This document shows, in pieces, positions 46,235 to 52,167 of a DNA stretch of 52,167 nucleotides. The notes below the pieces were generated by a model, which saw nothing but the letters and a program-made list of their open reading frames with translations, had not been told where the DNA came from and did not search any database. Numbering within the stretch: position 1 is the first letter of the stretch; each line of letters begins with the position of its first letter. The translations under genes were made by a program, and so were the position numbers. The stretch is from Peptostreptococcaceae bacterium (lineage in GTDB: Bacteria; Bacillota; Clostridia; Peptostreptococcales; Peptostreptococcaceae): positions 1-52,167 of the forward strand of contig JASBZE010000002.1 of assembly GCA_029983575.1 (NCBI GenBank), written 5' to 3'.

Positions 46235-46996
46235 CTAACGCCTATATATTTTTTTCTTGGCAATATTTTGAAGCAGTATTACCACTCCTACAAAAATCAA
46301 ACTAAATATTACTACTAAAATAGTCGAAGAAAAAACTTTATCCAATGCGTAAGATGATTTTGCCCTGACCATGTAAACTCCAAGTCCTTTTGTTCCACCT
46401 AACCACTCAGCTATAGTTGCAGCCATTATCGCATATGTGGCAGATATCTTAAGTCCTGAGAAAAATTTGCTCAAAGACATCGGTAACTTAAGGTGGACGA
46501 GTGTTTGAAACTTAGATGCATTCATCGTCTTAAACAGGTTTAGAAACTCCTTGTCAACACCTTCAATACCATCTACTAAACTTATGAGAACCGGAAAAAA
46601 GCAAGTTAATATTACTAACAAGACCTTTGGCAATACTCCAAATCCAAACCAAACTATCATAAGTGGAGCTATTGTAATCGTAGGTATCATCTGAGTAACT
46701 AACATTATTGGATAGAAACACTTTTTTACAATCGGTAGTACATCCATGACTATCCCAATTACAATCGACAGTAAGACAGCGCAAATAAGCCCCATAAATG
46801 CCTCATACAGAGTGACATGACTATGAAAATACAAGTTTTGGTAGTCTGATTTAAAAACCTCAATTATTGTAGAAGGTGATGGCATAATATAATTTGGGAT
46901 ATTTCTAATATCGACTACAAATTCCCAAATCAATATAATAGCTATAAAAGTTATCAATGGGTATAAGAAATTCACCCTCGAAAAAATCTTTTTCAT
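46235..46996 (-). CDS. thiX: ThiX-like ABC transporter permease
   Basis: 253 residues from the ATG at 46996 after GGAGGTAAT; the longer frame to 47026 lacks a ribosome site. Six hydrophobic spans and the cytoplasmic coupling EAA-like segment MNASKFQTLVHLKLPMSLSKFFSGL put it in the SsuC/TauC/ThiX permease group. It is the first gene after the thi-box leader. Confidence 0.85.
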   Translation of the reverse strand: MKKIFSRVNFLYPLITFIAIILIWEFVVDIRNIPNYIMPSPSTIIEVFKSDYQNLYFHSHVTLYEAFMGLICAVLLSIVIGIVMDVLPIVKKCFYPIMLVTQMIPTITIAPLMIVWFGFGVLPKVLLVILTCFFPVLISLVDGIEGVDKEFLNLFKTMNASKFQTLVHLKLPMSLSKFFSGLKISATYAIMAATIAEWLGGTKGLGVYMVRAKSSYALDKVFSSTILVVIFSLIFVGVVILLQNIAKKKIYRR

Positions 46997-47039
46997 ATTA
47001 CCTCCGTTTCTGGCTATAGATGCCATTTAGCGGTTAACT

Positions 47040-47133
47040 AAAAAACAACCCCTTGGGGGTTGCTGAGTGTCTGGGTTTAGCATTACCTAAACCTTTTTGG
47101 GTCGATACAATCCTCTCAGCCTTAGCTCCCCGT
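47040..47133 (-). promoter_or_regulatory. Variant thi-box (TPP-type) riboswitch with terminator
   Basis: On the minus strand the leader has CGGGGAGC (47132-47125), the thi-box hallmark GGCTGAGA (47121-47114), GACCC (47103-47099) and a P5-like hairpin GGTTTAG-GTAATG-CTAAACC (47093-47074). A strong terminator follows: CAACCCC/GGGGTTG (47062-47046) and six T. GCTGAG (47120-47115) can instead pair with CTCAGC (47067-47062), and GGGG with CCCC, giving a plausible antiterminator. The conserved ACCTGATCTGG/GCG(T)AGG element of TPP aptamers is missing: the P4-P5 stem is uninterrupted. A TATAAT box lies just upstream near 47151. Ligand may therefore differ from TPP. Confidence 0.75.
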
Positions 47134-47200
47134 AATATATTTAATTTAATTATACCACATATAGTATGATTTGGTCATTTTACTTTTAGTAAGTTATTTG

Positions 47201-47400
47201 TCATTGATATACCTTTTCTTTCCAATATTGGGCATCTTTTTTAAGAGCCTCAACATCAACTTTCTCAAACTCCTCAACCCTATCAGTAGACGCCTTCAGG
47301 TCGTCTCTTAACTGTTCAATCTCCATCTGAGTAGCATTCACCTTATCCTTAAGCCTTTGAGTAGTCTTACCATTTTTAACGCGACAACGACCGCGATTTA
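47201..47400 (-). pseudogene. Coiled-coil gene remnant, possibly phage scaffolding protein
   Basis: A minus-strand frame with no usable start ends at the stop 47203-47201. Upstream codons run into TAA. It encodes ~65 residues, mostly a charged coiled coil ending EEFEKVDVEALKKDAQYWKEKVYQ, similar in style to phage gp20-type scaffold proteins (which have a KKVDVE-like segment). Its position after a MuF-type gene matches phage structural gene order. Assignment is tentative. Confidence 0.4.
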
Positions 47401-47567
47401 TGTAAGTTTAACGCCATTACCAAGGCGAAAAAAGTGCATAAAAAAATAGACAGTTTAACGTCATATCTAGGACGTAATATAAATAAAGGGTCGAGGATTT
47501 CAAACCCTTAAATATATAACATGTAAACACATAATATACAAAGCCTATACACTAGACTTAAAACCAT

Positions 47568-47601
47568 TAAAAAAGCACCCTAACTACTGTTAAAGTGCTT
47601 T
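47568..47601 (-). terminator. Terminator of the MuF-toxin/small-gene pair
   Basis: On the minus strand AAAGCAC/GTGCTTT with a 16-base loop is followed by TTT and overlaps the stop of the small cysteine-rich gene. Confidence 0.75.
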
Positions 47602-47848
47602 ATATATTACTAAATATACATTTCCTACAAATCCTTCTAGCTTTTTCTATATATTTAATGTTACTAAGCTCAGGTGTTGATGAAATCGTAAAAGATCCTG
47701 TTAAACACATCATACTATCGTAACACAAATCACAATCTATTGTCTTATTATATGCTTCACAATATCTATCCATATCAACATCAACTATTTTAACATCATC
47801 ATCAGTGTAATTCAACGTATCAATAATTATATTATTTTCTATTCGCAT
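47600..47848 (-). CDS. Small cysteine-rich protein, candidate immunity protein
   Basis: 82 residues, acidic N-terminus (TDDDVKIVDVDMD) and six cysteines at about 30, 39, 42, 48, 74 and 77. The CDLC and CRKC pairs suggest a zinc site. The ATG lies inside the end of the upstream MuF-toxin gene (17-base overlap), so it is translationally coupled, and the pair has its own terminator. The arrangement is what is seen for toxin-immunity pairs at the MuF locus of Firmicute prophages. I do not recognise the family; immunity function is inference. Confidence 0.55.
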   Translation of the reverse strand: MRIENNIIIDTLNYTDDDVKIVDVDMDRYCEAYNKTIDCDLCYDSMMCLTGSFTISSTPELSNIKYIEKARRICRKCIFSNI

Positions 47849-48521
47849 AATTACTTATCACCTCTAATATCTTATTTGTATCCTCATCAAGATCTTCTTT
47901 TTTCCAAGTAGTTTTATATATCCTAATTCCTTCTCTAGTGTTAGCCACTACTGAAACTCCATTTTCTGTATAGTATGACTCTCTTTTACCTTTCCATTTA
48001 TTAAATTGAACGTCCGCATCTTTATGAAATTTCCTAACTTCATCATCTGTTATATTTCTTTCATTCATCCTTTTCATAATGTGATTGGTATCAATTTTAG
48101 CATCTGAATCTGGTAGAATATAAGCATTTTCCCTGTTAGGTAGTAAGACATTACCTTTATTTATTCCTAGATTTTTCAATTCAGTATAAATTTCATAACA
48201 TATTTGGCTACTATTTGGGTTCGATTTTTTATACTTATAAAATCCTTTCACTTTAGCATAATTGTCACCTTTATTATACTTTATTTTCTGAAAATCATCA
48301 AATGATTTTGGGATATCATCATCTAATAATTTTCTATAATTCTCAAACTTCTTTCTATCACTGTGCCTATTTCTCCATGCCTTTTCCTTAAAGCTATACT
48401 CTGTGTCACCTTCAACATACTTCTTATGAAACTGTTCATAATTCATATCACCATCAACATAGATATTTTTACCCCTATTATCTCTAGCAATCCCCGGACT
48501 AGCCTTATCTAAATTAAACAC
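47832..48521 (-). CDS. 5'-truncated MuF phage head protein with C-terminal toxin-like domain
   Basis: 229 residues, possibly partly decayed. SPGIARDNRGKNIYVDGDMNYEQ (from residue 8) is the distal part of phage MuF/SPP1 gp7-type minor head proteins, and KAWRNRHSDRKKFENYRKLL with IPKSFDDFQKIKYN is the linker found in MuF fusion toxins. About 300 upstream residues of the head-morphogenesis domain are absent; a TAG precedes the GTG start and no ribosome site is visible. The C-terminal ~90 residues (NHIMKRMNERNITDDEVRKF...VSVVANTREGIRIYKTTW) look like a BECR-fold RNase of phage polymorphic toxins. It overlaps the small downstream gene. Confidence 0.6.
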   Translation of the reverse strand: MFNLDKASPGIARDNRGKNIYVDGDMNYEQFHKKYVEGDTEYSFKEKAWRNRHSDRKKFENYRKLLDDDIPKSFDDFQKIKYNKGDNYAKVKGFYKYKKSNPNSSQICYEIYTELKNLGINKGNVLLPNRENAYILPDSDAKIDTNHIMKRMNERNITDDEVRKFHKDADVQFNKWKGKRESYYTENGVSVVANTREGIRIYKTTWKKEDLDEDTNKILEVISNYANRK

Positions 48522-48707
48522 CTAGCCATCAAGTGACCTACAATTATTTTAAACATGTACAACGATTATATGCATACAAAAATCCGTATTTACTCGCATA
48601 TTCAATTGTAAATTATATATTGATTATATACTATATCTATATGGGTATTAAAAATTATAACGAAAATAATTTTAGTGAATTAATAATAAATATTTAAGGA
48701 GGTAGTT

Positions 48708-49331
48708 ATGAATATAGATTTTTTTAAAAATTATGATCCATACACAAACAAACTCAAATCAGTAAAACTAGCATCGGTGTTAATACCTATAGTTGATGTT
48801 GACGGGGAAGAACATATATTATTTCAGACTAGATCTACTGATTTAAAAGCTCAGCCTGGGGAGGTTTCACTACCAGGAGGTAAAATGGAGTCAGGTGAAA
48901 CTCCAATGCAGTCCGCCATAAGAGAAACTTGCGAAGAGCTTGGTGTTAAAGAAACGGACATAGAAATCATTGGCCAAAGTGATTTTTTTGTCTCCCCTAT
49001 AGGTGCAATACTACACCCTTTTGTTGGAAGACTTAAATACTACAAAACCTATGATTACAATAAGGATGAGGTAAAGGATGTATTTATGGTACCTATAAAA
49101 TTCTTTATGGAAAACTCTCCTGAAATATATAGAAACTCCTCACAAGTAAGCCCCTCAGATGATTTTCCGTTTGAATATATAGAGAAATACATGCCTAACA
49201 GCAAAAACTTTAAATTTCTAAAAAGAGAGTATGAGGTTTATTTTTACGTTTATAAAAACAGGCTGATATGGGGAATGACAGCGGCTATAATTAAAAACTT
49301 CATAGAATTGATGTCCTCTGAAAGTCATTAA
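48708..49331 (+). CDS. Nudix hydrolase, CoA pyrophosphatase type
   Basis: 207 residues. The Nudix box GGKMESGETPMQSAIRETCEELG (about 64-86) is complete, and the segment before it, LKAQPGEVSLPGGK, is the extra LLTxRSxxLxxxPGxVSFPGG-type motif of CoA-diphosphatases (NUDT7/8 family; here FQTRSTDLKAQPGEVSLPGG). It starts at ATG after AAGGAGGTAGTT. It probably cleaves CoA or its derivatives to phosphopantetheine and adenosine diphosphate. It is flanked by phage-derived sequence and a recombinase but looks like a normal chromosomal gene. Confidence 0.88.
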   Translation: MNIDFFKNYDPYTNKLKSVKLASVLIPIVDVDGEEHILFQTRSTDLKAQPGEVSLPGGKMESGETPMQSAIRETCEELGVKETDIEIIGQSDFFVSPIGAILHPFVGRLKYYKTYDYNKDEVKDVFMVPIKFFMENSPEIYRNSSQVSPSDDFPFEYIEKYMPNSKNFKFLKREYEVYFYVYKNRLIWGMTAAIIKNFIELMSSESH

Positions 49332-49401
49332 AATTTGTTTACATTTGGATTTAGAAGCTTTAGGACTTTTAAAAAAAGAATTATATTATTAAAGCAAATA
49401 C

Positions 49402-49430
49402 TAAAAAGACTGGCCTAGGCCAGTCTTAAT
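49402..49430. terminator. Bidirectional terminator between Nudix gene and recombinase
   Basis: 10-bp perfect stem AAGACTGGCC/GGCCAGTCTT with a two-base centre (TA) and A/T runs on both sides. Confidence 0.85.
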
Positions 49431-49442
49431 TTGTTTAACTAA

Positions 49443-50015
49443 TTATAATGATTTGGAGAACTGCCTCTTTCCTCTAATTAGAGTACTCTTTGAAATACCG
49501 GTCATCTCCTCAACTTTTTTATAAGAATAAATATTTAATAAATCCACGGCTTCTTTTAACTGCTTATCCGTATACTTTTTAGGTCTTCCTTCTTTGAAAT
49601 TCTTATTTTGTTTCGCTTTTGCCTTACCAGACTGAGTTCTCTCAACTAAAAGAGCCTTATCAAAATCTTCAAAAGCCTCTAAACAGTTAAAAACAACTTT
49701 ACCAAGCGCCGAATCATCCACTAAACCGAGGTTCAGTATATGAACTTTAATCCCTTTGTTTCTAAGGTTTCTAATTATAGATATAGCAGATGAAATATTT
49801 CTTGCAAATCTATCCATTTTAGTAATCACCAATGTATCTTCAGGTTTCAAAGTTTCGATTAAATTATCAAATACAGGCGTGTTATTTAAGTCTACGCTCT
49901 CTTCTTTGTATATTTCAGCATAAAAATACCTATCGGAAATAAGTTCTGCTTGCCTGTCTAAATATCCATCTTTAATCTGCTTTTCTGTCGTAGCTCGACA
50001 GTATCCATAAATCAC
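49443..50015 (-). CDS. Serine recombinase/resolvase with substituted nucleophile
   Basis: 190 residues from GTG 50015 after GGGGGTGATAAG; the longer upstream frame is not typical. The resolvase start IYGYCRATTEKQ replaces the usual Y-x-R-V-S-T-x-x-Q, so the catalytic Ser is Thr. The rest of the fold is preserved: LVITKMDRFARNISSA (R-region, about 65-80), ALGKVVFNCLEAFEDFDKALLVERTQSGKAKAKQ and a C-terminal helix-turn-helix (VEEMTGISKSTLIRGKRQF). It may be inactive or serve only in DNA binding. It resembles small IS607/Tn3-type invertases in length. Confidence 0.85.
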   Translation of the reverse strand: MIYGYCRATTEKQIKDGYLDRQAELISDRYFYAEIYKEESVDLNNTPVFDNLIETLKPEDTLVITKMDRFARNISSAISIIRNLRNKGIKVHILNLGLVDDSALGKVVFNCLEAFEDFDKALLVERTQSGKAKAKQNKNFKEGRPKKYTDKQLKEAVDLLNIYSYKKVEEMTGISKSTLIRGKRQFSKSL

Positions 50016-50208
50016 CTTATCACCCCCTGAAGCCATCCTGTCCTGAACGCACTTTCTAGCGTATACAATATGATTATAACATATATCCATAATTTTAAAA
50101 AGGGTAAATTTAGGTATTTTATAGCTATTTATATATATTTTTTACAAAGTATTGCTTATAACTAATGGAACCCTTGAAAATTACACGTTCGAACGCTATG
50201 AAATTCTT

Positions 50209-50267
50209 AAGGTCGATTCTTGCATTTTAAGGTGTGTGGTGTATGCAATGCTAAAATCGACCTTTTT
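50209..50267 (+). ncRNA. Long hairpin with T-run, orphan terminator or small RNA
   Basis: AAGGTCGATT (50209-50218) pairs with AATCGACCTT (50255-50264); inside, TTGCAT (50220-50225) pairs with ATGCAA (50243-50248). Five T end it. No plus-strand gene precedes it. A separate 10-base palindrome CGTTCGAACG is at 50186-50195. The remaining bases from 50016 to 50541 show only AT-rich sequence with no supported gene. Confidence 0.35.
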
Positions 50268-50465
50268 GAATGTTTTACATTTGGTTTTATTTGTGATAAA
50301 TTAATTATACCAAAAAATTCAACGAATATAAAGTATTATTTTATCAAAAATCAAATAAATCAGTATTTCATGATATTATTTCGGTTTAATTGCTATAAAA
50401 GACGTGATTTTTAAACAACACACCAAAGATTTTATAAACAATACACTAAGAATAGGTATTTATCT

Positions 50466-50506
50466 AAAAAAGTGTGGACAGCCACAAAACCGTGACCGCC
50501 CACACT
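50466..50506 (-). terminator. Terminator of the purine permease gene
   Basis: On the minus strand AGTGTGG/CCACACT (7 bp plus an inner 3-bp stem) is followed by six T, about 35 bases past the permease stop. Confidence 0.85.
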
Positions 50507-50541
50507 AAAAAATGTAAAGTTAAATAGACTACTCTACTCCA

Positions 50542-51921
50542 CTACATGAAATAAAGTTTAACTATAAATATCAAAGATAAAATTATCATTATCCAAGATA
50601 CGTGCTCTCTCTCTTCCTTTGGTGCAAATATATTGTACACCAAGTTTAAAATAACATATGATAAGATACCAAGTGTAAGACCATCACCTATTGAATAAGT
50701 AAGGGCCATAGTCGTTATTGTAATAAATGAAGGGATTCCTTCAGTTATATTATGGATATCTATCTCTTTAATGGCACTTAGCATTAAGTATCCAACGTAT
50801 ATTAAGGCTGGAGCTGTTGCACATGCAGGCATAGCTATGAATATAGGAGAGAAGAACATAGCTATTAAAAATAGTGCACCAGTCGTCAAAGCAGTGTATC
50901 CTGTTCTACCGCCGGCAAGAACACCTGTTGATGATTCAACATATGTAGTTACTGTTGAAACACCTAGAACGGCACCAACTGTTGTACCGATTGAGTCAGC
51001 TAAAAGAGCTCTACCTACATTTGGCACATTTCCCTTTTCATCTAGCATGTTTGCTTTTGAAGCAACCCCTACTAAGACACCAACTGTGTCGAAAAAGTCA
51101 ACAAAGAGGAAAGTACATACTATTACTATAAAGTTTCCTATGGTTTTAGGATTCGTAATATAGCTGAAGTCAATTTTCCCTGCTACAGGAGCTATACTCT
51201 CAAATTTAAAAACTCCTGATGGTAGGAATATTCCTAAGTCAGCTGCTGTTTTAGGATCAAACAAAGCGTAACCCCATGCGAGTAAAGAACTTATTATGAT
51301 ACCTACAAGGATCGAACCTTTTACTCCTTTTTTATCAAGCACAGATATAATAAATAGACCTATAGCTGCAATTACAACTGTTAAATTAACCTTGCCTAAA
51401 CTTATTAAAGTCGCTTCATTTGCCACTACTAATCCACATCCCTTAAAACCGATAAGAGCTATGAATATACCTATACCACCGGTCACCGCATGTTTCATAT
51501 TCGTTGGAATAGAATTTACTACAGCTTCTCTGACTTTAAATAAGGTTAAAATTAAGAAAATAATACCTTCGATAAATACCGCAGACAAAGCAACTTCCCA
51601 AGATACCCCACCTTTAAGGACAACCGTATAAGCGAAAAACGCATTTAGACCCATTCCTGATGCAAGTGCGAAAGGTAAATCGGCTACTAACCCCATTACC
51701 AAACACCCTACGGCAGCAGCCAAACAAGTAGCTGTAACCAAGGCTCCAGCATTCATTCCAGTTTCTGAAAGAATGTTAGGATTTACGGCGATGATATACG
51801 CCATAGTCAAGAAAGTCGTCAATCCAGCAGTCATTTCCTTCTTGTAATCCACCTTCTGATGTCCTAAGATAGGAAAAACTCTTTTAATACCCGTAAGATT
51901 TTTCGTATTAGGATTTTCCAT
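50542..51921 (-). CDS. NCS2/AzgA-type guanine-hypoxanthine permease
   Basis: 459-residue importer with about 12-14 membrane spans. The N-terminal KKEMTAGLTTFLTMAYIIAVNPNIL is the AzgA/PbuG-type signature. The core shows the family segments ASGMGLNAFFAYTVV (about 86-100) and a DTVGVLVGV stretch (about 280), which line the purine site. It is in the same window as apt, so salvage of imported bases is plausible. It starts at ATG after TGGAGGTATTG. No purine riboswitch core is visible upstream (51922-52076 is AT-rich with only promoter-like sequence). Confidence 0.9.
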   Translation of the reverse strand: MENPNTKNLTGIKRVFPILGHQKVDYKKEMTAGLTTFLTMAYIIAVNPNILSETGMNAGALVTATCLAAAVGCLVMGLVADLPFALASGMGLNAFFAYTVVLKGGVSWEVALSAVFIEGIIFLILTLFKVREAVVNSIPTNMKHAVTGGIGIFIALIGFKGCGLVVANEATLISLGKVNLTVVIAAIGLFIISVLDKKGVKGSILVGIIISSLLAWGYALFDPKTAADLGIFLPSGVFKFESIAPVAGKIDFSYITNPKTIGNFIVIVCTFLFVDFFDTVGVLVGVASKANMLDEKGNVPNVGRALLADSIGTTVGAVLGVSTVTTYVESSTGVLAGGRTGYTALTTGALFLIAMFFSPIFIAMPACATAPALIYVGYLMLSAIKEIDIHNITEGIPSFITITTMALTYSIGDGLTLGILSYVILNLVYNIFAPKEEREHVSWIMIILSLIFIVKLYFM

Positions 51922-52076
51922 TTCAATACCTCCATATTTAATTTTTTATTTTTAGCACATTGGTATTATACCACATTACACGAATAATATGCTATATAAT
52001 ATTAAATAATTTTATCTTCGTTCGTGTTTTTACTTTATTTTAAGCAGTTAAAGTTATTTTTATTAAAAAATGTTCG

Positions 52077-52103
52077 CAAAAAAGGGATGGCAAAACCATC
52101 CCT
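52077..52103. terminator. Terminator near the right end
   Basis: AGGGATGG/CCATCCCT stem with a CAAAA loop; six A precede it (T-run on the minus strand) and GTTAGTTTTTT follows on the plus strand. It may insulate the permease unit from the outward unit beyond the contig edge. Confidence 0.7.
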
Positions 52104-52119
52104 GTTAGTTTTTTATTTT

Positions 52120-52167
52120 GGTTGTATAATATATAGCGTTGATGAGAAAAATTTAAAGTCTAAAGAT
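52120..52167 (+). repeat. Right copy of 48-bp terminal inverted repeat with outward promoter element
   Basis: Exact inverse of 3-50. Read outward on the plus strand it begins GGTTGTATAAT. The sequences just inside the two copies differ, so the repeat unit starts here and runs out of the contig on both sides. Confidence 0.8.

Noticed and set aside
47040..47133. thiS-motif HMP-PP riboswitch
   Set aside because: That class has its aptamer embedded in the terminator stem; here the terminator is a separate 7-bp hairpin after a thi-box-like core.
50220..50414. 64-residue open frame on the plus strand
   Set aside because: It starts inside the hairpin at 50209-50267, has no ribosome site and shows no protein-like composition; probably chance.
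51922..52119. Purine riboswitch before the guanine/hypoxanthine permease
   Set aside because: I looked for the TATAAT-containing three-way-junction core on the minus strand and found only AT-rich sequence and a terminator-like hairpin.
1..52167. CRISPR arrays and insertion sequences
   Set aside because: No regularly spaced repeats and no transposase genes were found; the only recombinases are the xerC-like protein and the substituted serine recombinase.

Overview
The window is low-GC, AT-rich DNA (AGA/AGG/ATA-rich codons, AGGAGGTGAT-type ribosome sites) from an anaerobic Firmicute. A class III anaerobic ribonucleotide reductase, phosphotransacetylase, a bifunctional Rel, a SCIFF-type radical SAM maturase, CWB2 surface repeats and the Clostridia-like order recJ-apt-rel-dtd-MBL-hemZ-hisS-aspS fit a member of the Tissierellia/Peptoniphilaceae or nearby Clostridia. 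The species cannot be fixed from this sequence. The two ends carry the same 48-bp sequence in inverted orientation, each copy with an outward-facing -10 element. The window is therefore probably a complete contig that broke at two copies of a multicopy unit, most likely rRNA operon leaders.

Layout. 1-4.1 kb: an unrecognised protein with a MazF/PemK-like N-terminus (minus), an orphan SCIFF maturase with a gamma-carbonic anhydrase and a small SdpI-like membrane protein (plus), and an unknown membrane-anchored protein (minus). 4.1-19.2 kb: a long co-oriented housekeeping run: UbiB/AarF kinase, recJ, apt, rel, dtd, an MBL hydrolase, hemZ, hisS, aspS, two small membrane proteins, rseC-like, pta and a thiamine-binding protein. 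19.3-26.6 kb: proline iminopeptidase, a HesB-like protein, trmB, a biotin carrier, a lipoprotein, an unusual inverted-repeat element, a xerC-like recombinase and lexA. 26.7-31 kb: a LanFEG/Cpr-type antimicrobial-peptide ABC transporter with its two-component system (minus). 31-33.2 kb: a CWB2-NlpC/P60 wall hydrolase. 33.4-36.2 kb: nrdD-nrdG with NrdR-box-like sites. 36.4-44.2 kb: glyoxalase-like, ProX-type deacylase, ynbB-like, and miaA-mutL-mutS. 44.4-47.2 kb: a thiamine-precursor ABC transporter under a variant thi-box riboswitch. 47.2-50.5 kb: an accessory pocket with prophage remnants: a decapitated MuF protein with a C-terminal toxin-like domain, an overlapping small cysteine-rich gene, a coiled-coil fragment, and a serine recombinase that lacks its catalytic serine. 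A Nudix hydrolase lies between them. 50.5-51.9 kb: an AzgA-type purine permease.

Most interesting points. (1) The thi-box leader keeps the CUGAGA pyrimidine pocket but seems to have lost the internal-loop element that holds the pyrophosphate, and it sits upstream of a pyrimidine-precursor transporter. (2) A stand-alone MuF-toxin/immunity-like gene pair survives without its phage. (3) LexA keeps its Ser/Lys dyad but has no Ala-Gly cleavage site. (4) The resolvase has Thr in place of the nucleophilic Ser. (5) A cruciform-forming element near 24.1 kb matches no family I know. (6) The SCIFF maturase has no SCIFF peptide beside it.
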